Shown here piece after piece: positions 37,911-49,831 of a stretch of 64,000 nt of DNA. The notes below the pieces were generated by a model that was given only the letters and a program-made list of their open reading frames with translations, ran no database searches and had not been told where the DNA came from. Each line of letters begins with the position of its first letter. Positions within the stretch are counted from its first letter, which is position 1. Made by a program: the position numbers and the translations under genes. Source of the DNA: Gymnorhina tibicen (lineage: Eukaryota > Chordata > Aves > Passeriformes > Artamidae); NCBI GenBank assembly GCA_013399875.1, contig VXAZ01006886.1:2182107-2246106 (forward strand), in the 5' to 3' direction.

Positions 37911-39062
37911 GGAAATTTCAAAGGACTGCTGCAACCTCTACAACACACAACTGGTACAGAACCATATAAAAAATACCAGAGTCTGAAGGGACTTTAAAAC
38001 AATGCTCTAGCTTCAGTCTTAAAGACTTTGCCCACTCAAAACATCCTTCTTCATCATTAGAAGCTGGCAATTCCACCCATAATTTTCTGAACAAAGTTAC
38101 TTCAGGTTATGAATATTCGAGATTTGAAAACTCTCTTCTAACTTATACTGGAATAGCACTGTCAAACTTCTGGGGGAGAAAACAGAAATAGCAAATATGC
38201 TTTATGGATTCTTTTTCTTTTTTACAGAACTGGCAAACTTCAAAGTAAAATCAAATCCATAGAAATGAGATTACACATTTCATAGAAGATTTACAGTACG
38301 TCCTGGTCTTACTGAAGTATCAGAGTTCTAACAGTAATAATTTTCCCTGTCCCTGCTGTGCCAACAGAAGTTTATCTGAGTTTTGAGCTTGGATGACATC
38401 TGGGATTTGATGGTGGTGCCAGAGAAAGCACAGGACCTGAATTGCCTCATCATCATACACCATTACAAAAGTGCAAGAGCACCAACACCACAGCGGGTTT
38501 GGTGGAAAAAAAATGAGCTGTTGATGAGGTGTTCCCTAATTTCCAGAACAAACTTCAAAGGTTCCACCAATAGTGTGGAATTACCTACTATTCAGTTTTG
38601 TTATATTTGTACACTACTTCCACATAAAGAAGGAAAAAAAAGCAAAGGTCATGACTGTTCCATTTCTGGACTTCTTACTGCCTGTAATCCTGACGGGAAT
38701 GATTCTGTCAGTCCTACTTCTACAATGCTGCTCTTCAGCACCTTCCTGGTTTTGTTGTTAAAGCTTCAATTCTTTCTCGAGAAGATCCGACAACTGCTCA
38801 TCATCTGCTTGAATGCAGATCCTCACGTGAAGTAAGGATTAATTGCCAAGAAAAGGAGTGCCCACTTGAAGATGTCTCATTTCATGTTGAAGCAGTCTGA
38901 CAAGAGCAAGAAAAAATTTCCAGCAGAAAGCTAAGCAGAGGTCAGAGCAGCCACAGAACAACCAGTCTCCAGTGCAGGTCTTATGTTCTGTCACACCGAC
39001 GAATGAATGTTTCATTCTGCCTGGGGGTGCCATCAGCAGCCAGAGTGCTCAAACGATACAGA
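37911..39062. other. Non-coding, nothing recognised
   Basis: A 150-codon plus-strand frame at 38383-38835 contains no recognisable domain and overlaps a second frame on the same strand. No RNA or repeat family was seen. Confidence 0.5.
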
Positions 39063-39430
39063 ACACTTCTGTCCTAGAAAACTTCCTGTCCAGGATCTTG
39101 CAGCTGGAAATCCAGGCAGGCAGGAACAAGCGTGTGAGGCACCTGAGGCAGCCACGCTGGGCAGTGCCAGCCCGACCTCCCTGCCTGGGCTCTGGGTGCG
39201 TTTGAGTGTGGGAAGGAAAAACACTTTTCTCCCTGCACTGGGATGCAGAGGGTCTGGAGCTGGGAGGGGCCACATGAAGTCTGCAGGGACCTGAATTTGT
39301 TCACTTATCTGATTTATACCCGAGCAAGCCATGGGAAGGCTCTGCCACAGCCATAAGTCCAGCACAGCGACCTGTGCAGAACATGGAGCTGGACACCGTC
39401 CGAAGGCTCCCGGCTCCCTCCGCAAGCACC
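39063..39430. other. GC-rich patch with frames on both strands
   Basis: Five or more open frames overlap here on both strands (the longest is 130 codons, minus, 39033-39425), as expected where stops are rare because of GC content. No family was recognised and CpG is only moderate. Confidence 0.4.
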
Positions 39431-40814
39431 CGGAAAGCTCAGATTCATGCCTTGGAATAAGGATGCTTTTACATGAAAATGTCAGAAAGGAGATTCAGCT
39501 CCCCACACAAATGAGAGCACAGGATGGAAATGCTGTGCACCACTGGGCAGTGGCTCAGGGCCCTCCATAAATAAAGCTTTCTCCGGGAGTCAATGGAGGG
39601 CAAACCATGCTCTGAGCTCTGAGACACACAAAGGCTGTGTCCTCACTTCACATCCACCACAACTGGGGACTTTCTTCCCTCACTCATATCGGAAAAAGAA
39701 CTGCACCCACAATATCATATGTTACATTAGAGACTGTTAATCTGCTTTGCAGCAAATATATGTCTTTTCTTGATAAAATACATGAGATACTGCCTCAGTT
39801 AAAAATTATATTCCACCCCATTCTAGCAATAGAACTTCAAGAGAAAAACAGACAAGGGCTTCCAATACCCTCAGAAAGAAGAAAAACAATTCATCTCCTG
39901 GAAAGTTCCTAAATACCATGCTCAACTGAATTTTTTGCTGAACTATCCCCTCTGGAAATTGCATTTCAAAGAACTGAGAGGATACCTAAAATGAAGAGCC
40001 TAAAGTACAAATCTTGAAACTCAGCACTTCTCCATGTTTAACCATCATAAATTCATCCCAAAATATGAATCAGTCAATAATGCAAAGCAAGTCAGTTGTG
40101 TAACAGGAAGGAAAAGAGAACTGGAAACAAAGCCCAGAAAAATCAAAAGAAATATCATATTTTTAATACGACTGTGAGGCATCTTAAAATATTGAAAGAT
40201 AGGTAAAAAAAATAGCCCAGTTGTAATTAATTGTCTTTGAAACTATAAACATGTAATTTTTACACATTTTCTGACAAACCTTTTATTTAGCCATTGATGT
40301 CATTTTGCAGCTCCTCTCTCTGATAACTTTTAATGCCCAGCATTTCACTGTGACAGCAGCTGTGAGTCCTCTCATTAAAAGTAAAGCTGTGTTAGCAGCC
40401 AAATACTCAAAAACGTAAAACATTAAAATTTAATGATGGGGAAAAGACTTGTTCCAACTTAACAAAAAACTCAGAACTTGAAGTTTGTCAGAAACAGCAG
40501 TTTGCTATTATTTGGAAGGAAAAAGTTGTAGGTGTTAAAAGGTTTATCAGGGGTTTAATACATTGCCAAGAAGTTGAGGGAAGAAGGTCAAAAAGAACAA
40601 AAAAAGGATTATATAATCAACACTTGCAGGACAGCTCTAGGTTGTGAAAAATCACCGGCATCCTCTCTAAAATAATTTCTTCTGACCAGTGTCTTTTTCC
40701 CCTCTGGCCTCTTCTGGTACAATTTATTATTCCTATTTTGCTTATGTTCATTTTGTTTGGGCCATCTCACTTTGGGATTTGCCAGTGAGAAAGAAGCTGT
40801 AAAAGCACACAGTG
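39431..40814. other. Non-coding, nothing recognised
   Basis: AT-rich sequence. No gene, RNA or repeat family was recognised. Confidence 0.5.
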
Positions 40815-40840
40815 CATCCATCCGTCCATCCATCCATCCA
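40815..40840. repeat. (CATC)n tetranucleotide repeat
   Basis: About six CATC-type units, one carrying a CGTC variant. Confidence 0.85.
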
Positions 40841-40944
40841 CACCCCCCAGCACGGTTCTATTTAAGCCAGCAACTAAGAGAACAAACTGCACACCAGGCT
40901 TAGCAGAACCAGGGCTTTGTGCTCAGCACAACAGCAAGAGACCA

Positions 40945-41150
40945 CTCTTAGACCAGAGGAGGTTCCAACCAGCTCCTTTTTCCCTTTGAGGATAACCAAG
41001 CTTTGGAGCAGGGGCCCAGAAGGGGAGGCTCCTTCCTTGGAAGTTTCAACACCCAACAGGACAAAGCCCTAAACAATCTGAACCCAGAGCTGAATCTGCT
41101 CTGAGCAGAGCCCTCACGGCCCTCTCCAACATGAATGATCCCACGGTCAC
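40945..41150 (+). repeat. CR1-type LINE, 3' fragment
   Basis: The stretch preserves the familiar order of a CR1 3' end. It has a CAGGGGCCCAGA-like block, then GGCTCCTTCCTTGGAAG, then an ACAGGACAAAGCCCTAAACAA block, then CTCTGAGCAGAG, and finally a CTCTCCAACATGAATGATCC ending. It is 5'-truncated, non-coding and well diverged. CR1 elements are the dominant LINEs of birds and other reptiles, so it also helps place the organism. The 60- and 69-codon minus-strand frames here are by-products. Confidence 0.75.
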
Positions 41151-42689
41151 AATTCAAGCAACAAACCTAAATTTGGGAGCAATGCTGGACGTTGAGAAGT
41201 CACGTTGGAGTTCTTGGGAAGAACCTGACCTTCTAGAGGTTACCTCAATGCACAAGAAATGCATGTCTAGCATCTGAGAGGACAGTTCAACGTGTACTTA
41301 TTGGTGACCCTTGCTCCCCCTCAGGGATGTGGAGCCACAGTTTCCCATCCAACCTTCACATCAACATTTCCAGGTCAAAGCATTTAAAGAATTCTCCATC
41401 ACAACAGCTCCACTTTTTCCCCTAATTGATACATTTCTTTTACCATTTTCAGTTTGTTCCAGTGACATACTCAATTCCTTTCATGGACTTAATACTAACA
41501 TTCTAGAGAACCAATTAAAATAGACAAACAATAACTTAATTATTTTGCTTCAAATGTGGTGTGAAATATTTTAATCTCCTGGAAACACTCTAGAACAAGT
41601 TTAGTTTTATACAAAGTAATTTTTTTTCCCCTGAATACAGCAAGAAGTTTAGTTTCCCTTTTCTAAAAAATAATCACCTTTTTATGTATTGAAGAGCTCA
41701 ACTAGAAAGAATTTTTTTTTTAATTCTTAGAAGAATAACTAAAAATTACATTAACTTACACTCACCTGCTCTATCACACTCAGAACACAGAATACATGGC
41801 TAAATAAGGGGATGGGGGTAGGGGAAATTTAGAAACATAAGAATGGACTTATTCCACATGGAAACACTATGACAAAGTTATAACAAAAAATCTAGTTTTG
41901 ACTGAACATTGAGCCTTTTTAAAGAAAAGACTAATCCCCTTCATTCCAGTCCTCATCTGCAGCGCCTGTGCAAGCCACAGCCCAGGTCACAATAACAGCA
42001 CCTACCATATGGCACCTTAAATCCAACAAATCCAAACCCTCAGGCCTCCTCTGCCAACAGCTGGCAACTGTGAGCTGGGCCACTCAATACTGAAAACTGC
42101 TTAATAAATGAAATAATCCCTCTCCACCAAGGTCCATAGATGGGACCATAATACAGAAACCCAAGGTAATGTGAGGATAAAGGAGGGGGATCACCTGGGC
42201 TGCAACTCTCAAACACAGTAGTGTGAATTAACTGGGGAAAAAAAGTAACTCAGATAGCACTTCTCCATGAAATAAAAATTCTAGAAAGTGAAACAAGCAT
42301 CTTGAACAGACTGCTGGAGGAAGGTAAAGGGAAAACACCCAAAGAAGCGAAGCTGATACCCTCAGCTGATTAAACCCAACATCCCTGTTAGCCACTATCT
42401 CCCTCTCCATTTTCAAGAATCTTTGATCAAACATAATCAAGGAATAAGCAGCATTTGCATTCTGATATTTATTTCTGAAAATAAACTGTCTTCGGAGAAC
42501 TTTTCAAGTCTTATCACAGCCCCCTCAAAATCATCTTATATTCTGCATAGGCAGAGGGGAGAGGTCAACCAGGATCAAGATTAGAAAAGCAAGATTCTGA
42601 GAAAAATGTCATAAGAGACAGATTAGAGTGTGTATGGTATAAAAATACAAACGATCCTCAAGGATTTGCTCTGTAAAAAAAACTTGTGA
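41151..42689. other. CpG-poor non-coding DNA
   Basis: Only about one CpG occurs between 41520 and 42200. Three G runs lie at 41808-41824, one short of a standard quadruplex. No gene or repeat family was recognised. Confidence 0.5.
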
Positions 42690-43470
42690 GTGCAAGTGCT
42701 CCCGGAACTACCTATTACCAGAAGATATCCCGCTCTAATGGACACTCACTAAATCTTTCACTCCTAATGGAAAACATTGCCTTTGAGGGACACGTTTTTA
42801 TGACAACACTATTTCTTCAGAAATAAAACTCACCTCATTCTTACTTTAACAGAGCAATTTTACTTGTGCCTGGTTTTCTTCGGTGAAAAAGAATAAAAGG
42901 CTACTAAAATATTCCAATCATCAGAACAGCGTGGTGCAGTAAGTGCTAATCGGGCATACCCCAAGCCATGCAACATTCCACCTCTTCCCAACACAAATGC
43001 AATTGCCCTGTATTAACCACCACAATTAAGTACTCACACAGGTTATACATTCGATCAAGTTTTATGCAGCCCAAACTGATGTTTTAAAACAATAAATTAT
43101 AATTTCACGTTGCTTCTGCCTCTTGCATCTAATACTAAGCAAGCAAGCATTAAGGGGAAGCAGGATACAGTTCAGAGACATTAATTCAGGTGACAGAATC
43201 AATAGACAATATTTACTGGTCAGCAGAGTATCAGCCTGAGCTTTACGACTAAAATCAAAATTATTGACAACAGCAATTCAAATAACTTCACCCCTCCCAA
43301 GCATCAGTGGAACTTGCTCTCCTTTGGCATTAATTTCTTTAATGGGAGCTTTGGGAGTTCTCAAATCCAGATGGCTTATTTAGGTGTTTAATTTTAGGCA
43401 CCTGCACTTGCTGCGATCCAGGCTTTGACGAAGATTTGTATGCATTTGCCCCAGTTCACTGAGTAGAGAG
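42690..43470. promoter_or_regulatory. Candidate conserved regulatory block
   Basis: About 11 CpG dinucleotides in 780 bases, against about one in the 680 bases at 41520-42200. The stretch has many homeodomain-type words (CTAATGG, TTAATTT, CTAATC, CATTAA, ATTAAG), octamer-like TATGCATTTG and ATGCAATTG words, and few stops-to-exon features. CpG retention in AT-rich DNA can mark constraint or low methylation. No exon was recognised. The role is inferred. Confidence 0.3.
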
Positions 43471-46239
43471 CAGGATACTTTGCAGCAAATGTTTACAGGA
43501 ACAAGCTCCAATACTTACATTCTCATTTTAATTATGATGTCTAGCTCAACACACTCTGCCCACATAGATTTTATAGCTCTTGGTTTAAGAACACGAGTCC
43601 TAGAGTGGATTGAACACCAAGGAGCCTTCAGACTGCGCTCAGGCGTCCCGACCACACGGAGTTCCTGAGGCACAGGATTTCAGCAAATCCATCTCCGATG
43701 CAAAAGTCACTTTTAGTTTTCCAGAGTCCCTAAGTGTATCTACTCCTTCATCTATATCCCTGAAATAAAATGGCTACTGCTCCTACTTTTTTTCCTCCCC
43801 TTCTCAGTTTGCTCGGTACTGACCTGGTCACAGTCCCTCCTGTTCAGGGAGGGATATCCCTGGCTCTGTTCCACATAACAGAGCATTCCCTCAGAAGCAT
43901 CCCAGTTCAGCTGCAGACACAATGTCACAAACTGGAAAGTTAAGTGTCTACAATATTTCCTGAAAGAGACAAGGTTTATTCCACACTTGCGTTTCACGAC
44001 AGAAGCTTTATTACACTGGTCTGTGTAGTGCCTCTCCACAGAAAAACAAATGCAGTATTTAAGGTTAATCCAAAATACATTTTTCTTTTATTCCCACACA
44101 AATTTTCTAGAATATTACTACTTTCAGGTAGAACAGCATTTTCCTATTTTGTCTGTGAAATGGTTTTTACCTACAGAAATCCACTCATAACAACTACAGG
44201 TAGGTTTCAAACAAAACTCTACCATCAACCACAGCCTGGTGTCCTGCTACTTTCCCAGCCTTTACCCAGAGGGATTATCTAAGCAGCAGAATGATAAAAT
44301 CATCCCACCACATCTCAAACTCAGCCTGCTGCAGGAGGCACAGCTCAGAAGGAACACAACTTGTGCAAACTTAGTTATCAAGATTTGTCAGGTACAGACT
44401 TTGCTCATATCTGGCATTAATTCAGGTATCTTTGTCTTTTTAAAATCCAAACGCAAAGTTATGGGGTTTTTGTCTGGATAATACAAACTATTCAAGAAAT
44501 TGTGCTCCCCTGGTTTTATTAAAAGGGTATTTTATACTCTAGATCAAAACCTCAACAGGTTACTGTGAATAAGCTGATCCCTGGCAAATTAATTGCACAA
44601 CTTTTTAACTTGCAATGAATGTGAGGTAAATTGACTCACCAAGAAACTACAATGCCCTTGCTGTGAAGATTGACACAAGTCGTGAAAAAATAAATATTCA
44701 TCTTAGAATTCATCTTATTCTTCGGATATTCTACAGTATTCTTTCCCTCCTAGCACATCTTTCTTCCAAGCACTTTCAGGTAACAGCATCCTCCCCACCT
44801 TTCTCACCATTACAGAGACAGAGGTGAGCGTACACATGTAAATACACACACATTTAGCTGGCTGGCTTTTGCCAAGTAGCTTTTTGTTTTAAGCTTTCAA
44901 TCTATTCCCAGTTGTAAATGAATGCTGACTATACACTTTACAATATATTATCCCCATTAAAACCTTACTTAATGTATCAAGACACCCCTGGTTCATTAGC
45001 TTCATTGTTATCTGTGTTCAAATGTTCCCAGAGCACAACACTTCCTAGAGGAAGTGACAGAATATAACCTGAATTTTATAACCTTTACTATTTACCAGTG
45101 TAGATTTAAGCTAGATATCATTTGGACCAACAAAACCTGTTTGTGCTATGGAGGAAGTCTTGCTCTGTATTGATGGGTCAGGTAGATCCCCATAAAACTG
45201 AGGTAACCAGAAATATATAGTTTTCCAGGATCAGGCTGTTAATTCCCTTGGGGGACAGTGGCAGTCCCACAGTTAAACACTTGGCCTACGGGAGTTCTCA
45301 CAGTGCTTCACAAACCTTATTCTTGCCTCAGAAATTGTTACAGATCCTCTCAGACTTTTAACAGCCACGAAGCCCAGCTGGTATCTGAGTTCTGGGGACT
45401 GTGGTGTCCTTGTTGCTGCTGCAGAGGCGTCTCATCCCCAGGCAAAGGGAGCCAGGCTCACTGAGCTGGGGTCTGTGCCAGTGCTGCCTTTCAGCTGCAA
45501 ATGCACCTTCTCTGACCAGCACTCCTGAAACCACTGATTTCCCCTTGCAAAAGGGAGCCCAGATCTGACTAAAATCTGCCAGACTCTACTCTCTGTAAAG
45601 GATACCAACAAAAACAAAGCAACAAAATCTTCCTTATTTTTTGTAAGAAATATCTATGGCAGGAATATTCCTCTGCCTTCAGAGAGACAGAGAATATCCT
45701 CACTGTCACCTTAACTTTCCCGAGGTAATTCCAGCCACTGCTGCTCCTGAGGTTTCATATTTCTCCACTAGAGATTATACAGTGAGGTGTACAGGGACAA
45801 GGTGAGAAATAAAACAGGGTCATAGCTGTTCTTCCAGTGAGGACACATGGATGAAACTGGGAACCCTGGGTCCTGGACTTTGTCTGTGAAGTGAATTGGC
45901 CAGGAATCAGATAAATGCAGGAACAGCGGTGATTTACATATGAAACAAAGTAACAAAAGTGTCACTTGCAACAACAAAAAAGATTACTAAGTATCACTCC
46001 CATCCCCAGCTTAGCCTTCAGAGTTCTCAAAAGCTGCTTTGGATGCTCAGCCAGCCTAGAAAGCAACCTAGAAAGCTCCTGGTTTAAAGCAGGACACGCA
46101 TTTCTGCTGGAGGAAGTAACAGAGCCTGGATTTCCAGTCTCAAGTTTTAACCGTGAAAAGACAGCTATTCCTCAGGACACAGCACCACACCGTTGCTGCT
46201 ACTTCTGCTCATGATTTGCAAGCGTTTTCTTATTGTTAA
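43471..46239. other. Non-coding, nothing recognised
   Basis: Several frames of 80 to 112 codons lie on both strands, none with a recognisable domain. No RNA or repeat family was seen. Confidence 0.5.
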
Positions 46240-46820
46240 ATTAGACTATTTGCAGTGTACCAAATGTGCACACACGGCATTGCAGGATTTCCAGCAGCTT
46301 TGAACAGTCTGCGCAATTACGACGTGAAGGGCTGATTATGTTTTACTGCAACTGCTCTTTCTAGCAAATGCCTCAGCAAACTGCAGTGGTGCAATTACAG
46401 CATGCTGATGATCAAGTCTTTCACACCATCCCAGCGTTTTAGGAAGTTTCACCCGTTTTTATTTATTCTGTTAGGAAATACGTGAGCAATATAATTATTT
46501 AGCCTCCTTTTGTCACTTCAGTATCAAAATTAACTGTTCACCCCAAAAAGAATACCAGCCTGTACATTTTCTCTGTTTTCCCACTCTTTAAGCTTTATCA
46601 GCCCAGACCAAATACGGTGATGGGAGTTCCCAAAAGCATTTTTTCTTTCAAAACCATCAATCCAGCTCAGCCAATAGAACTGTTATTGTGGTTTCACTAA
46701 CCACTGTTACAAATTTGATCTTGACAGTTTCCAATGTAAATGGCAAGGTACAACTAATGCAGTGTTTCGCATCCGAGTCAGTTTTGCAAATGAAATACGC
46801 TTGCTACTGGTAGTATTTTT
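46240..46820. promoter_or_regulatory. Candidate conserved regulatory block
   Basis: About 11 CpG dinucleotides in 580 bases, with dense factor-like words. These include GCAATTACGACGTG, a half Maf site (CTCAGCA), the 10-bp palindrome CAGCATGCTG (46398-46407), TGATGATCA, a TTTGCAAAT octamer-like word near 46786, and TTATTTAG. It ends abruptly at a CR1 insertion. No long open frame is present. The regulatory role is inferred. Confidence 0.3.
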
Positions 46821-46835
46821 ATACATAGGAACATG

Positions 46836-47055
46836 GAGTCATAGAATAAATTAAGTCATAAAGAACCCTTCAAGGCCATCTGCTCAGCCACCTCCTCAAA
46901 TCAGGGCCAAATCTGAAGCTAAATACACTTGCTCAGGGCCTTATACACCCTGTTTTGATTATCTGCAAGGATGGAGATTCCACACCCTCTCTTTTCCCTC
47001 ATCTCTCCTCAAGGGAACCTCAAGGGATCTCAATGTGCATCCCCTCTTAGGCTTT
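46836..47055 (-). repeat. CR1-type LINE, 3' fragment, reversed
   Basis: The stretch begins with GAGTCATAGAAT, the reversed CR1 terminus. It continues with AAGAACCCTTCAAGGCCATC, a CTTGCTCAGGGCCTT block, and AGGATGGAGATTCCACACC, all typical of CR1 3' ends read in reverse. It is truncated and diverged, with no coding capacity. Confidence 0.8.
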
Positions 47056-47700
47056 CCTTTCCAATTTTATATTTGATTTAGACACAACAAATACATTTTT
47101 GGGTGTTACATTTGGGTATTTGGCCTAGAGCCACATGTTAGAAACTCATGAAATGTATGAAACTGCTTCCAAAGGATACCTTATTTTCAGAAGCAGTTCA
47201 CATTCACTGAGCCGACAGACTGAGATGGCTGGAAAGCAGGTACAGGCACAATTCTGCCCACAACTTTACCGTGCCTGATCATCTCCCAGCAATGAAAACA
47301 CTGTGCTGTGGTTGTGGAAGGACAAGACTGAGGTCCTCTCTAGGAGGCTCTGGCCTCTTCTCATCTCTCAGTTCCATGAGGTGGAACATTTCCTCCCAGT
47401 GATGGATGTATGGAGGAAAGCTACCCACAGGGTTACAGGTGAAGCATACAGTAAATATCTGGGATTTTAAACCCCAAAACAGATTTTTAAAGCCCCACTA
47501 AATCCAGACACAGTATTTTGTTTTGATGTTATTGATTCCAGAAGCTTGAGAATAGAATCTTGAAAACTAAAAAAGCACCTACTGTGATTAAGATAAGCCT
47601 GTATCAGGTCTAAGGCAATCCTGCCTTATTCCTACCATGTCCCAGAACCTGATTTTATGGCACCTGCTAATTCAATTCCATTAAAATTTATTTTTTAAAA
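47056..47700. other. Non-coding, nothing recognised
   Basis: Mixed sequence. No gene, RNA or further repeat family was recognised. Confidence 0.5.
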
Positions 47701-47730
47701 ATATCTATAAAGCAGTTATTTATAGATGAT
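47701..47730. repeat. AT-rich hairpin with MEF2-like words
   Basis: ATCTATAAA (47703-47711) and TTTATAGAT (47719-47727) are exact reverse complements around a 7-base loop. Two further base pairs form beyond a single bulged G. The right arm includes TTATTTATAG, which fits the MEF2 consensus. It could be paired MEF2-type sites or chance. Confidence 0.4.
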
Positions 47731-49414
47731 ATACCAGTTTGAGATGCAGAAATTGCACTTTTTCTGAAGGATACCAAAGTAAAAAAAAAATTCTAAGCAA
47801 ATAACAAGAGAACTGTACTGGTTTTCATTTCCTTCTTTCTTTTCTCAAAGGTTTTCCAAGCATGCATCCCCCTTCCTCCCCACCTAGACTTCATGGCCAA
47901 CTCTTATCAGATCTGTGAGGAAACCTGGGTTGTACTCTGCTCCACTGCAAACACCTTCTGGCCTTGAGGATGCGATGTAGGAGACACATCCTCCAAGGCA
48001 AAGCTCCGAGTACCCACCTGACCCTACCACATTCTTTAACAGCAAAGCCCTTATTCAAAGGGCTTCATTTTCTTCCAGTGTCCTGCCTCTTCTTGCCACT
48101 GCATGAGCTCACAAAATCTGAATCATATGCATGAGGTCAGTTTATGCTGCTCCACATTTTGAATTTCCAATGTCACTCGGATTCTTTTGCTGATTCGGAG
48201 GTGAAGGACAAGCTAATTGGATCAGGACTGGTTGGACTAAGGAAGGTGGGAATCAAGTTCTAATTTTACTTTATGTCTATTAATGTGTCAGCAAACACTA
48301 AGATTAGATGCCAATTCAAATGCTCATTTTTAAAGAACAGATGGCAAACCAATCAGAATCCTTGAGATTTTTAGTTCTGAGATGAATATTGTCCCCTTTT
48401 ACTTTCCAAAACAATCTAGCTCAGCTTAAACAAAACTAAAAATGTATATATACACATTATAACCAGGTTACAGATTGATTGATCACAGCTAAAATTTTAT
48501 ATTCAACCACAAACACTCAAAACTTTTTTAATCTCTCCTCCATACATAAAATTCTAGGATCTGCATTACAATTCCACCACAATGAAACTTTCAGTAATTA
48601 CATGCAAAGCCAGCAGCTTCCTTCATTACACCTCAGTTTGCAATAAATCGAAAAATAAATTGCAAAAATAAATTTGTAAGTATTTCTCAGCAAAACAGTA
48701 ACAGCAAACACCACCTAAAATTAATTTGTAAAGCCATCATTCCATTCAGATTTATGAAATAAAATTACTTGAATTCTTCACATGCATCACTTTAGATTTA
48801 AAAAGGCAATAATCCATTTCCTTCTGTCTTGTCACCACCAGAACCAGATGAATGTTTTCAGACAGCTGTTAATAGAGGATCACATTAGAAAGGTTATTTT
48901 CTTTTTCACCCATAGAATTATTTCTAGAATTCTACATAATAGAGGAAAAAAACCCCAAACTGTAAGAATCCTTAAATCCTCCTTCAACTAATGTTTAGAT
49001 GTAGACTGGTATGATAATAAATCACTAAAATCTCAGCTGATGCAATTTCTAGTTTGAATAAACCTTGAAACATAAGTGAATCACCTTCATTATGCAGTTG
49101 TACCAGGATTTCACACATTTGGAGCTCATTTATTGCAAAGAATGAGGTTCTTCAAAGTCAGTCTTCCACAAGTCATCATTTCTATACATTATATACTCCC
49201 TCATGTCAGGAACAACCATCCATGACATATTTATCTGAATTATTTGGAGCCATTATGAGAAGAATTCCTGTTACACCTGCTTAGAAATACTTTTCCAGGC
49301 CATATGCTCTCAAAATAGCCTCTTCTGTGTCGAGACAAGCACAGCACAGTGATTCAGGAGAAAGGTGAAACAAAGTCTACTTGGAATTTGTGGTGCAAAT
49401 GTCCTCAGACCATC
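47731..49414. other. Non-coding, nothing recognised
   Basis: AT-rich sequence. No gene, RNA or repeat family was recognised. Confidence 0.5.
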
Positions 49415-49475
49415 AGAATCTCATTATGTTTAAAGGTCTCTTCCAACCTGGTGATTCCATGATTCTGTGATATAA
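49415..49475 (+). repeat. CR1-type LINE, extreme 3' end
   Basis: The sequence TAAAGGTCTCTTCCAACCTG, followed by GTGATTCCATGATTCTGTGA, is the conserved CR1 3' terminus with its short repeated ATTCTATG-type ending. Only the last 60 bases or so are recognisable. Confidence 0.75.
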
Positions 49476-49534
49476 CTTTTGTATTTGTGCAACAGTGGCC
49501 AGAAGAAGAGTTTCTTTCGACCCAAGTTGTTTGA

Positions 49535-49831
49535 AATTTAGAAAATTTAATATTTAAGAAAAATTTAAGAAAATTTACGTTGATGTTTTCCTTCATGTAA
49601 TTTCATTCAGAAAGCATACATTTTTCCTGTTCACACGTCCACAAAAAACAACAGCAAGTCAAAACAATCATTCATGACTCCTAAATCTCGAAGACTGTGC
49701 TCGGTTTGGCTACAAAAATACCACATAGAACATCGTCTTCAAACATTTCATTTGGGCAGAACATGGAGATGCAGACAACAAAGAAAACAAACAAAAAACT
49801 CCAAACCAAACACACACAAATTCAACAAAAG
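49535..49831 (+). repeat. A/T-rich and A/C-rich low-complexity stretch
   Basis: An imperfect tandem of an AATTTAAGAAA-like unit lies at 49537-49577. A/C-rich runs at 49774-49831 follow, including a short (CA)n. No gene was recognised. Confidence 0.6.

Noticed and set aside
38383..38835. 150-codon plus-strand frame
   Set aside because: No recognisable domain, an overlapping frame in another register, and no convincing splice sites.
39033..39425. 130-codon minus-strand frame
   Set aside because: It lies in a GC-rich patch where frames on both strands stay open, and no domain is recognisable.
41808..41824. Possible G-quadruplex
   Set aside because: Only three G runs of four or more are present; a standard intramolecular quadruplex needs four.
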